Of a stretch of DNA of 64,000 bases, positions 51,900-61,565 are shown in pieces. The notes beneath the pieces were generated by a model. The model saw nothing but the letters and a program-made list of their open reading frames with translations. It was not told where the DNA came from and did no database searches. A program made the translations under genes and the position numbers. Origin of the DNA: Sarcocystis neurona (lineage: Eukaryota; Apicomplexa; Conoidasida; Eucoccidiorida; Sarcocystidae); the NCBI GenBank assembly GCA_000727475.1, contig KL647313.1, positions 1,097,665-1,161,664 of the forward strand. Direction: 5' to 3'. Each line of letters begins with the position of its first letter. Positions within the stretch are counted from its first letter, which is position 1.

Positions 51900-52402
51900 C
51901 ACTACACAAGCTGCTGCGTGAGGGGTGCGCAAGCGTCCCGTTGCACTGCTGCCATTTCTGTTGCTGCGCTGCAGGAGTATACGAATGTTAGCGCCGCTGC
52001 TGCTGCTGAGCTGCTGCTGCTGAGCTGCTGCTGCTGAGCTGCTGCTGCTGTCGTCATCCTGTCGTCCGCGAAGAAACAACGGCGCGTCCTTCGCTGTGGT
52101 TGCTGGTGCAGGGCGCGCACCGCTGCTGCTTCGGCTGCTGCACGTCGACTGCCTCAGGCTGCTGATGCTCTCCTGTTCTGTGGAATGTTGCTGCAGCGTG
52201 GTATCTGCTGCAGCTCCTGCTGCGTCAACGCACCGCGTGTAGCTTCTTGCTGCTTTCCCTGCTGCTTCGCTGACACACTAGCTGCTGATCCGATCTTCCG
52301 GGGCACCTGCAGATTGACGCTAGGGCTCCGGCCGCGCTGCTGCTGCACCTGTTTGCAGCTGTTTGTTCCTGCCGTATTCGTAGAGGCTGGCAGCTGCAGC
52401 AT
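51900..52402 (-). CDS. Candidate 3' exons of the 54.2-kb minus gene
   Basis: Minus frame 52402-52154 has natural sequence (TNTAGTNSCKQVQQQRGRSP, SVNLQVPRKIGSAASVSAKQ, EATRGALTQQELQQIPRCSN) in a different phase from the main frame that ends at 52320. A further minus frame, 52120-51902, contains RRTRRCFFADDRMTTAAAAQ. They may follow an intron or a frameshift near 52380. A 15-bp repeat AGCTGCTGCTGCTG occurs at 51992-52050. Confidence 0.35.
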
Positions 52403-54239
52403 GCAAGCGCGGTGCAGCGCTGCCGCTTCTGGTGCTCTTGCTGTTGGTACTGCTGCCTGAGTAGTACCCAGAAGACGCGGTAATATCTGCAGTGGCTGCG
52501 CGGCTGAGGCCAGCGGCGCTTACCCCCGGTGCCCCGGGGTATATGCTGTTGCTGCTGCTGCAGGGGCCGCTGACGGTGCTGCCCTTTTTTCCCGCGCTGC
52601 AATTCCAGAGTAGCACGGGCGTCTGTTGCTTAGGTGGAAGAGGAGGAGAAGGACCAGCGGCAGAGCACGGGCGAGCAGTGAAAGCAGCAGCAAAAGAACA
52701 AGAAGAGGGGAAGCAAGAGGAAGGACCAGCAGCTTCAACGCGCGCGGAGTCCGGCCGGACATCAGCAGCAGCAGCCGGGGGTTGAGGGAGGGCAAGGCGC
52801 TGACGACTGGAGCAAGAAGAAGAAGCAGGAGCCGCAGTATATACAGCAGCCGGGCAAGCAACAGCCGGGTCCCTGCCCCATGCAGCTGCTGCAGCAAGAC
52901 TAGCAACTGCAGCGCTCTCCCCAGTTGCTGCATTCCCACGGACGAGACACGAGTTTTCCCGTTTCTCAGCAGCAACGCCAGCAGCCGCTGAACGAGGTCG
53001 TCCAGGAGCTGCAACAGCCGAAAAAGAAGAGGAAGTAGAGATGGGTCGGCCTGCAGCAGAAGAGCTCCTGGGAGAGAGACTGCAGGGTCGCCAGCAGCAG
53101 CCATCGGCATTCCACAAAGAAGCCGTTGACGCCTGACTGCTATCAGTGAGAACTGCTTCTTGCTGGTGCAGCGCCGGAGGATATGTAGACCCTGCTGCTG
53201 CTGTTGGCCCTCCCGCTGGAGTCTTCGACGCTACCGGAGCTGCTGCTGCTGCGGTCACGGCGACTGCTCCCTCTGCTGCTTGCTGCTGCAGAGAATCACG
53301 CGATCTGCTCTTGCATGCGGGAGCAACAGCAGCACTCCACAGCGGCACGCGGTTGTCACACCGCAGAAGCTCTCCTGCTGTTGTCGCAGGACGGCCAGCA
53401 GCAAGTGCCGTAGCGGCGTCTCTACGGGGCGCACCAGCAGGTTGTCCAGGAAAAGCAGAAACTTCTGAGGGACAGCGACGAGCCCAAGCCGCAGCAGCCA
53501 CGTGGGAAGCAGGAACTGCAGCAGCAACAAGGCCAGAAGAGCCACAAGTAGCCGCAGAAGCAGCAGGAGCAACGGGAGCCGCAGCAGCTAATGCAGATGC
53601 GTACGCAGCAGGATCAACGTTGGCAGCAGCGGCTGCTGCTGGAAGATGTCTCTGCTGCAGCGATGTCCATCCCCACAACGCTCGACTGGCTGCAGAAATC
53701 CGCTCTGCATGCGCGTCGGTTTTGCTATCACTGCTGCTGCTCTCTGAGTTCCTCTGACTACTGCTGCTACTGCTTCGATTGCTGAGGCCAGCGACGCTGC
53801 CCTTGGTCTCCTCTGCACAGGGGGCGGCGCCAGCAGCAGCCTGAAAAAGGTATGGATACGCTGGTGAAGATGCTGCATGCGGCCTCTGTTGCTGCGCCTG
53901 CTCACACCCCGCAAATACTGCCACTTCTCCTGTGGCTGTTGCTGTTGCTGTCCCTGTTCCTGCCCCCGTCACTTCTGACTCCCCCAGCTCTAGTGTCTTC
54001 TTGGCCGCACGGAGCTGCTGCCGCTGCGGCTGTTGCTGCTGTTGGTGTGGCTGCTGCGGCTGCTGCTGCTGTTGGAGTGGCTGCTGCGTCGGCCGCTGCT
54101 GTTGCGGTAGTAAAGACTGGGGCTGCGCAGAGACGCCGTTGGCTGCAAGGGCACAGCGTAGCAAATGCAAGCAAAGAAATGGCCCCCCCGAGAACAGAAG
54201 AAAACGACCAACGGAAGCAGCAGCGACGCGGGAAGCCAT
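52320..54239 (-). CDS. Ala/Ser/Pro-rich protein with N-terminal hydrophobic signal
   Basis: ATG at 54239 opens 639 codons to TAG. The N-terminus (MASRVAAASVGRF then LLFSGGPFLCLHLLRCALA) looks like a signal peptide or anchor with possible cleavage after ALA. Next a Gln/Pro segment (PQSLLPQQQRPTQQPLQQQ), then TLELGESEVTGAGTGTA, a Ser run with Asp/Lys, and a long Ala/Ser/Pro/Arg-rich body of normal complexity, for example RALWGWTSLQQRHLPAAA and PLWSAAVAPACKSRSRDSLQ. The C-terminus as read (YEYGRNKQLQTGAAAARPEP) may be replaced by sequence in another frame (see 51900-52402). Secretory-pathway targeting is inferred only from the N-terminus. Function unknown. Confidence 0.6.
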   Translation of the reverse strand: MASRVAAASVGRFLLFSGGPFLCLHLLRCALAANGVSAQPQSLLPQQQRPTQQPLQQQQQPQQPHQQQQQPQRQQLRAAKKTLELGESEVTGAGTGTATATATGEVAVFAGCEQAQQQRPHAASSPAYPYLFQAAAGAAPCAEETKGSVAGLSNRSSSSSSQRNSESSSSDSKTDAHAERISAASRALWGWTSLQQRHLPAAAAAANVDPAAYASALAAAAPVAPAASAATCGSSGLVAAAVPASHVAAAAWARRCPSEVSAFPGQPAGAPRRDAATALAAGRPATTAGELLRCDNRVPLWSAAVAPACKSRSRDSLQQQAAEGAVAVTAAAAAPVASKTPAGGPTAAAGSTYPPALHQQEAVLTDSSQASTASLWNADGCCWRPCSLSPRSSSAAGRPISTSSSFSAVAAPGRPRSAAAGVAAEKRENSCLVRGNAATGESAAVASLAAAAAWGRDPAVACPAAVYTAAPASSSCSSRQRLALPQPPAAAADVRPDSARVEAAGPSSCFPSSCSFAAAFTARPCSAAGPSPPLPPKQQTPVLLWNCSAGKKGSTVSGPCSSSNSIYPGAPGVSAAGLSRAATADITASSGYYSGSSTNSKSTRSGSAAPRLHAAAASLYEYGRNKQLQTGAAAARPEP

Positions 54240-54319
54240 GTCACCAACGGCAGCGATTAAGCAGCGAGGGGACGCTGCGGCTGTCTGGCTGCTGCTGTAG
54301 AACTCTGCTGCTGTCACAG

Positions 54320-54480
54320 ACGTGGGGGAGACGCAGAAACGGGGAGACACGGAGACACGGACGGCGAGACGGAGGGGGGAGGCGAGACACATGCACGGAG
54401 ACGGAGACGAGACGAACAGATGCGGCCAACGAAGACAACACAGATAGGCAGAGGGCGAAGAATAGAAGACCAAAACATGT
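54320..54480. repeat. Purine-rich 5' flank
   Basis: GGGGAGACGCAGAAACGGGGAGACACGG-type sequence immediately upstream of the 54239 start on minus; pyrimidine on the gene strand. It could be 5' untranslated or promoter sequence. Confidence 0.35.
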
Positions 54481-54599
54481 GGATAGAGAGTAACGCGTCT
54501 ATTTAATAGTGCCCCAGCACCTGTAATTTCTGCTGCAGTTCTCCTTGGTATACTAAAGTGGAGACAAAGGCGAATATTTGAAGATATTCATAGACCGAT

Positions 54600-55230
54600 A
54601 TCAATACATGCATCACGAAAACATATATATTTATGTTAGAGAGTATACTATTGTTCGTATACGCATGCGCAAATAGTGTACATATGAGGGCGTTCATACA
54701 CATAGATCGATATATATACATATATAAAAGAGAGTGTATTAGCTCTCGTATATAAATGCATTTAAAACGTATATACCCAGTATTCACACATGAATATCGA
54801 TATATATACATATATGAGTAAAAATCGTATATACGTAGATTCTCACGCATATATATATATATATATGTGTGTATATGTATATATATACATGTATATACGT
54901 GTGTATTAGAAAGTGTACAACGCTTCATATATACATGCATAAAATACGTATATACGCAGCTAACGACACATATATATATAGATGGATAGACAGATAGGCA
55001 TAGATAGATACACGTAGATAGATGTAGATAGATATAGATAGATATAGATAGATGAATATAGATAGATAGATATAGATGGATATATACAGATAGATATACG
55101 TAGATAGATATAGATAGGTAGATAGGCAGACAGATAGACAGGTAGATAGGTCGAAGGTGAACTTGTGTGTATGCACATATGTATGTAGATACATGCAGCA
55201 GCACGAATAAGTGTACTATGTATTTACGTC
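54600..55230. repeat. TA / GATA microsatellite
   Basis: (TATA)n to 54970, then a long TAGA/GATA array at 54975-55150. No gene. Confidence 0.75.
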
Positions 55231-55234
55231 CATA

Positions 55235-55690
55235 TCTGACGACTACGACTGATGCCCTTTTCGAACTTCTGCTGCTTGTGGGGAGGGCGGGAGGCACTGC
55301 AGTCATCGCCCGTCTTTCCCCGTCCTTCTTTTCCTCCTCTTTCCTTTTCACTACGCCTGCTGTTCGTTCTGCTGCGGATCGAGGGAAGCCGCAGTGCCTG
55401 CCTCTGCAGCAGCTTCTCTTCTGCTGGGGTTGCTTCTTTGTTTTCTGGTTGCTGCTGCTGCTACAGAGTGCTGCGCAGGGACTCTGCCTTCCGCTGCTGC
55501 CGCTGCTTCTTTCCCTCCGTTTCTGCACGCCGAAGAACAGCTGCACCCTGCTCAGCTGGTCCTGCCTTGCCTTGCCGCCGCTTTCACTACAGCTCCTCCT
55601 GCTCCTCATGCTTCTGGGCGGGTGCTGCGGCATCTGCTGCTGCTTCTTGGCAGGTGCTGTTGCTGTCGCAGCCGCCGCTGCTTTGATCAC
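55235..55690 (-). CDS. Candidate 3' exon(s) of the 59-kb minus gene
   Basis: Minus frame with hydrophilic natural sequence: PAKKQQQMPQHPPRSMRSRR, GVQKRRERSSGSSGRQSPCA, RTAGVVKRKEEEKKDGERRA, then VVVVRYGRKYIVHLFV before the microsatellite. Another minus frame, 55829-55587, reads QGESVESYQRQQRRRITQLQ. Either could be spliced after the donor at 55836. Unassigned. Confidence 0.38.
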
Positions 55691-55836
55691 TGTTGGGCCT
55701 ATGCTGATGGCTGTTGCTACTGCTTCGTCTCGGTGACTTGCCGCTGCTGTGTTTCTGCTTCGCGAGCTGTAGCTGCGTTATCCGTCGGCGCTGCTGCCTC
55801 TGGTAGCTCTCGACACTCTCTCCCTGCATCGCTTAC

Positions 55837-56834
55837 CCGAGTGAATCAGACTTGCCGTTGCTGCTGCTGCTTGTGTCGTTGCAGCTGCTGCGGCGGCTCC
55901 AGTTGCTGCAGCGAGAGGACCGGGAGCCGAGTTCAACGTGCAGACGTTGCCACCCCTGAGAGCAGCTGCATGCGCTGCAGGAACATGCACTGCCTGCGGA
56001 GGGTGCTTCAATTTGTCTTTCCCTTCCTCTAACGGCTGCTGATGCTGCTGCTGGTGCAGATGCTGCTCCTGTTGGTGTTGCTGCTGCTGGTGACGCGGGT
56101 GATGGTGGGGCTGCGCCGGCTGCTCCCGCTGCTGCTGCTGCTGGAGTTTTTGAGCGTAGCAGAACGGTTGCTGCTGGTGGTGGGAAGACACAAGGTGCTG
56201 CTGCAGCTGCTGTAGCGAAGGGGACAGTGCGGCGTGGTGCTGCAGGTAGCTTCTGGAGGAAAGCGGCGGCTGCTGCTGTCCCTTGTGGGATGGCCGTTGC
56301 TGCTGCTGTTGCTGTAAACGCATCTGCGACTGCAGCAGACCGTGCTGCTGCTGCATCTGGTGGTGCTGCTCCTGCTGCAGGGTCAGAAGGGAATGCTTTC
56401 TAGAGAGCTGCGAAGGCGGCAGCGGTGGCAGGGACGGATGCTGCAGGCTCTTCTGTTGCTGCTGTTCCTGTTGCAACGAAGCAGCAGGAGGAGACAGCGA
56501 CAGCCGCACGCCGCTGTTGCCTTGTCTGCTGTCGCTCTCTGTGCTGCTGTTGATCGAGCTATTGCTGCCGCCACTCCAGTTGAAGGACCCAGTGCTGCCC
56601 GTGCTGCCCGTGCTGCAGCTGCTGCCGCCAACGCTGTCCCTCTTGTTGTAGCTGCTGTTCCTGGCGTCACCGCCGTAAGTGTGGCTGCAGCCGCAGCTCT
56701 GGCTGCCGATGCTCCTCTCGGTGCTGCTGCCGTTGCTGCTGCTGTTGCTGTTGCTGCTATTAGCGTTGCTGCAGCTGAGAAGGTTCAAGTACGCCAGCCG
56801 TTTCGGAAGGACGTGGAGCAGCGCCCGCACGACG
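55837..56834 (-). CDS. Gln/Ser-rich protein, exon 2
   Basis: Joined to exon 1 (58262-59565) across a 1427-base GT..AG intron: the CG left at 58262 plus C at 56834 gives Arg, and the helix runs on as EWNASA-R-VVRALLHVLPKRLAYLNLL. Then follow Asn/Ser runs, SGGSNSSINSSTESDSRQGN, a His/Gln-rich stretch (QHHQMQQQHGLLQSQMRLQQ, PLEEGKDKLKHPPQAVHVPA) and GGNVCTLNSAPGPLAAATG. It can end at CACTCGG/GTAAGC (55837), leaving one base; otherwise it reads to TAA at 55778. Gln/His/Asn-rich composition is common in regulatory proteins, but no domain is recognised. Confidence 0.68.
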
Positions 56835-57179
56835 CTGCATGCGCCCGCACAACGCCAGGACAGCACACGCGCGTGAGGATGGCTATTTTCTCTCCCGTAC
56901 TGCTGCTGCGTGGATATGTATGAACTTCCTGCCCACTTTCCTCCCCCCAGAAGGCAGAGGCTTACATCAGCTACACAGATCTTCTACATAAACACAGCGC
57001 GAGTTCTGGCGTCCTCTCCACATGCGTGCGCACATATAAACAGATACCGAGGTTCCCCAACAGCTGTTGCATCCCCCTATACATGCACGTCCACCTACAC
57101 ATTTATTTGTATATATTCATATATATAGAGATAGAAACAGAGAGATAGAGGGAGATAGATATATACATATCAAAGAGGT

Positions 57180-57740
57180 GTGTGTGTGTGTGTGTGTATG
57201 TATCTCTCTCTTTATATATATATGCATGCGCATATGGAAAGCGGTAGCTTAGCAGAAACAACCTGCTGGGAGATCGAGACACAGACAGAGAGGCAGAGAG
57301 ACATAAATATACATACACCTGTATACACACATACATATGTACGTATATGAGAAAGTGTAACTCATCCAAGAAGCAAAACTTCTGGGAAGTGCAGAGAAAG
57401 AGAGGGGGAGAGATACGTGTACACATGTATACATGTATATATACGTACATATATATATGTGTATATATACATATATATATATGTACATATATGCATCTCT
57501 CTGTCTCTGTCGCTCTTTCTCTCTGTTTTTTTATATATACATGTATTTGTATATATGAAAATGTAAATTAGCATACAAAAAGCTTCTGGGAGCTGTACAG
57601 AGAGACAGGAAGACAGACACGCATATATATATATATGTATATATATGTCTCTTTTTCTCTGTTTGTCTCTCTACAAATATATGGGGGAATGTAAATTAAG
57701 AGAAAAAAGCCTGCTGGAAGGTGTGGGGCGTATTTATAAA
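57180..57740. repeat. Diverged tandem repeat in the 58.3/56.8-kb intron
   Basis: Four blocks resembling GAAGCAAAACTTCTGGGAAGTGCAGAGAAAGAGAG near 57255, 57370, 57578 and 57704, separated by (TA)n/(CA)n. The blocks are purine-rich on plus. Spacing is irregular (115-210 bp). Confidence 0.6.
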
Positions 57741-57789
57741 TAAATGCACCTGGTGCAGACAACGCTGCTGCTGCCAGAGGCAAGGAGCC

Positions 57790-57970
57790 CGATGTGTGGG
57801 GTGAGCGGCGGAGCAGTGTCACTGCTGCTTTTCTCTCTCTGCGTATCTACCGCCGCCCGAAACCAAATAATCCCAGCAGGAGTACAAAAATAGTCTTCTT
57901 CTTCGACAAAAAGGTCCCTTACTCACAAACACAGCAGCGCTCCTGCCGTCTTGATGAAAAGGCGAGGTGT
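57790..57970. other. Unique island inside the intron
   Basis: Open on plus (NNPSRSTKIVFFFDKKVPYS by reading, then QTQQRSCRLDEKARCS) and on minus (NTSPFHQDGRSAAVFV before a GTAAGG donor). Given the minus-strand host gene, a small skipped or alternative exon on minus is possible. Not resolved. Confidence 0.28.
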
Positions 57971-58261
57971 TCCACATATATACATATATACACGTGTAGC
58001 AACTTGCGCGCGTATATATATATATATATATGTCAACGCCACAGGGTACCACCCCAGCATATATGTATACATATGTATATATATGTGCCTGTGGACGTAT
58101 TCATACGCAGTTATACATATATATGTATATATATATGTGTGTGTGTGTGTACATGCATACATTTGTATATTGACACTAACATATATGTGTACGCTTGTAT
58201 GAATAAGTACTGAGAGAGAGGCGCAGTGGAGCAGAAGGTAGAAAGTAGAGGCGCTTCTCAC

Positions 58262-59565
58262 CGAGCAGATGCATTCCACTCTTTGCGAGCAGCGTCTAGA
58301 ATTTGGCGTTCTGCTTCTAGATCTACGGCAGTCTCTGCTGCTGCTGCTTTTGCTTCTTCGTCTTGCGGGGTTGAGGGAGCCTCGTGAGACGCGCTGGGCA
58401 ACTGTTGCGTTTCCTGCAGCAGCTCAGGAGGAGAGCGCTGCTGTTGCTGCAGCTGCTGCTGCGCTTTCAGACGCGTGCCGAAGAGGTGCATGCAGTGCTG
58501 CAGCAATTTCCGTCTGCTGCTGAGTGCCTGCTTTCGTTGCTGCATCACACGCTGCAGCAGTAGAAGAAATTCACCTTCTTTCTTCGCATGCACCTGGTGC
58601 AACGCATGGTTGGCCACTCCAGTTGCTGCCGCTGCGCTGCTACCATCTGTCGCTGCTGCCGCTGCCGCAGCCTGTGTCAGCTGCTCCAGGAAACTGCGAG
58701 CTCCTGGGGAAGCAGCAACAGCACCGGCAGCAGCAGCAATCTCACTTTCTCTTCTTTCCGCCGCTGCTTCTGCTGCGGCAATTGGCTGGGCCTGTTCCTT
58801 CTCGCTCTTTGGTGCGGTGCAGCTGCTTTCGCTGCTCTTGTTGTTGCCCGTCACAGGCAGCTCCTTCGACACAGGAAAATAGAGAAGTTGCTGCTGCTCT
58901 TCGCGGCAGACCTCGCCGTCTTCGCTAATTCTCTCAGTTCGACCAGCGCTACCCTCCCCCTTATTGCTGGTCGGACTGCAGCCGCTGCGACAGTCACTGC
59001 TGCTGTTGCTGCTTTTCCTGTTGCTGCTGTTCAGCAGCGAACACACCGCAGCAACGAGCGCCGTCGTGCCCGCAGGGGGCAGCTGCAGTCCCACCAGTCT
59101 TTCAAGAGCTGCAAAAAACTGTTCAAGCTCACCGTCAGCTCTGCTACAACTGCTGCTCTTGCTGCTGTTGCGGTTGTTGCTGCTGCTGCGGTTCTTGCTG
59201 TTGTTGCTGCTGGCGATGCTGCTGCTGCTGTTGCTGCCGATGTCGGAAGCGTTGGCTGCCGTCTGTCCAGAGACTCGCCCAAGGCTTCCGGGCTGCGGGG
59301 AATGCTGCTGCTCCTGTTCACGTTGCTGAGTCATCTCCTCTGCTTCTTCTTCTTCTTTTCCTTCTTCCTGCTGCTCCTTGTGTTGCTCGCGGGAGCTCAG
59401 CTGCTCCTGCCGCCGCACGCCCTGCTGTCGCTCTTCCTGCTCTCGTGGCTGCCGCTGCCTCTCCTCTTGCCCTTGCCGGTGCGCTGCCTGGTGCTGTTGC
59501 TGCTCCTGCTGCAGCTGCAGGGGCGGGGCGCAGGAAGGAGGTGGCTCAAACACAGATAACCCAGC
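58262..59565 (-). CDS. Gln/Ser-rich protein, exon 1 (5' part not found)
   Basis: Begins after acceptor GTCTGCACCTGCAG and ends at donor GCTCG/GTGAGA. Segments: LSVFEPPPSCAPPLQLQQEQ, a Gln/Arg/Glu coiled stretch (QEERQRQPREQEERQQGVRR), Ser/Asn runs, a helical block GELEQFFAALERLVGLQL, acidic DGEVCREEQQQLLYFPVSKE, Ala-rich helices with SFLEQLTQ, then EFLLLLQRVMQQRKQALSSR and QHCMHLFGTRLKAQQQ, and the final helix TAVDLEAERQILDAARKEW. No ATG in frame near the left edge; upstream exons probably lie beyond the CAG tract at 59580-59950. Function unknown. Confidence 0.7.
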
Positions 59566-59759
59566 CTGCAGGTGCAGACACGCAGCAGCAGCAGCAGCGG
59601 CAGAGTAGCAGACCCGCACCGGTGGAGCGCGTGTGGATGGATTCACAGCAGATCAACAGCAGCAACATACACAGAGACACCAGCCCAGCGGCACCGTCGG
59701 CAACAGCAGCGGTAGAGTGAGGAGCAGTGGCGAGAGAGTGAGACTGGCAAAGAAAGAAG

Positions 59760-60091
59760 AGAGAGAGAGCAGCAGCAGCAAGTACGAACAGCAGCGGCAA
59801 AAACGATGTGCAGCAGCAGCAAGAGAGACGCGCAGCAGCAGCAGGAAAGATGCGTAGTAGCAGCAGGAAAGACGCGAAGCAGCAGCAGGAAAGACGCGTA
59901 GCAGCAGCGTGGCACGCTTGTGTGCAAGGGACGCATCAAGACAGCAGCAACGACGCAGGCACCCGGCGCCCGAGACGAGCAGCAACAATCCCTTGTGGCA
60001 GCAGTTCCTAAGGAGATCTGCCACTCGGGGCAGTCAACGCAGAGCTGCTGAACAATTTGAAGAAGAAATAAGGAGAAAGAGGGCCTTGTAG
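59760..60091 (+). CDS. Candidate plus-strand 3' exon, Gln/Arg-rich
   Basis: Plus frame ending at TAG 60089-60091: RQQQRRRHPAPETSSNNPLW, QQFLRRSATRGSQRRAAEQF, EEEIRRKRAL. It is preceded by a 20-25 bp repeat AGCAGCAGGAAAGACGCG(A/T)AGC (59826-59900). The charged helical tail supports coding. No ATG; the 5' part overlaps the left side of the minus-strand gene. Confidence 0.38.
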
Positions 60092-60099
60092 CGATCGGT

Positions 60100-61560
60100 G
60101 ATAGAAAAAGTCGCCGAGCGGCACGCAGCGCGGTTCTCGTTTAGCGAGAGCAGAGGCAGCCACACACAACCGCGGCGAGAGACAGAGAGACACGCCTGCA
60201 TCCGTGTGTGAGAAAGAGGAAAGGAAAATGGAAAGCAAAGGCCTTGGGAGATTTATTAGGCCTGAGTAATAAGTCAGCATTTCACAAAAGAGACGACGCG
60301 ACCCCCGGCTGCAGGTCTGTCTTCGCCTGCAGCAAGTTTTTCTTCGGCAGGGAAACTCATCGCTGCAGCTGTCCGCGCGCGCCCATCGCCAGGAGAAGCA
60401 GACGGAGATACCCGCGCGCGCAACACGTGGACAACAGAAGAAGAGAGAAGAAACACAGAGAGAGAAGAAGCAGCAAGAGAAGCCGACGCTTCTTTGCTGC
60501 GGCTGTGTCGCACACGTTCGAAGCGGCGGGTCACTTAGGGAGACCGAGACGGAGACAGAGACAGGGCAGCAGGGTCCCGCCCGTGTACGTATTTGTGTGT
60601 GGGGTCGGTCGGCGAGGAGGGGACGTAAAAGGACAGGTAGACAGAGGAAGACAGAAGAAGACAGAGAGAAGGACAGGAAGAGAGGGGAGACGTAGAGACA
60701 GACAAACGGAAGGGAAGACAGAGACACCGAGACAAAGCGAGACAGGGGGACACGGGGACAAAGCGAGACGGAGACAGGGGGACAAATGGGGGCGGAGACA
60801 CGGAGACACAGACAAGGGGGGCAAAGAGAAAGGGAGACGGGGACACGGAGACACAGAGACGAAGAGAAAGGGAGACAGGGAGACACAGAGAGAGGTAGAG
60901 AAGGGAAGACAGAGAGACAGCAAGATACAGCAAGAAAGACAGAGGGAGAGGTACAGCAAGGAAGATGGAGAGACACAGAAACGAGGGACATATATATATA
61001 TATATAAAGAGCGACGAAGAAGAGGAGTACGGAGAGAAAGGAAGAGAGACTCGGAGGAAGAGAAGAGAAAGAGAGAGAAAAAGAGAAACACAACACAGAA
61101 AGAGAAAAAGATGTCAAGAGAGAGGCGCGATGCACAGGTGTATACGTAGAAGGCACAGCCTCTCCACCGAGAAGCTGCGGTTGCAGATAAAAAGTGCAGG
61201 TATTTGTGAAGAAACGTAGGGAAGAAACGGACAGACAGAGAGAGAGGGGAGAGTGAGAAACGGACCAGGCGCACACACACAGAGAGAGAAAGAGACAGAG
61301 AGCAGCAGCAGCAAGTGCAAGCAGCAGCAGCAGCAGCAAAAAAGGCGTGCAGGTACACGCGTGTCTCGCTCGCATGCGCCCTGGGAGTGCCGTACATATA
61401 CTTCTAGTTGTATGCACATATACTTGCACATCCATTTATATATATATAAACGTATACACATATATAGATGTAAATATGTATGTATATATATATATGGGAA
61501 TTTACATATGTATACATGTATATGTATATATATGTAGATAAGATATATTTATGTATATGT
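60100..61560. other. Purine-rich interval and microsatellite between genes
   Basis: 60540-61320 is nearly pure GAGACAGAG/GGGACACGG on plus (pyrimidine on minus), followed by (TA)n to 61560. In 60200-60540 there are unassigned open frames on both strands (minus: MSFPAEEKLAAGEDRPAAGG; plus: ALGDLLGLSNKSAFHKRDDA). No gene is called. Confidence 0.45.
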
Positions 61561-61565
61561 GAGTC

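Noticed and set aside
60008..61435. 475-codon minus frame and 313-codon plus frame in the purine tract
   Set aside because: Both derive from GAGACAGAG repeats; no ordinary protein segment within the tract.
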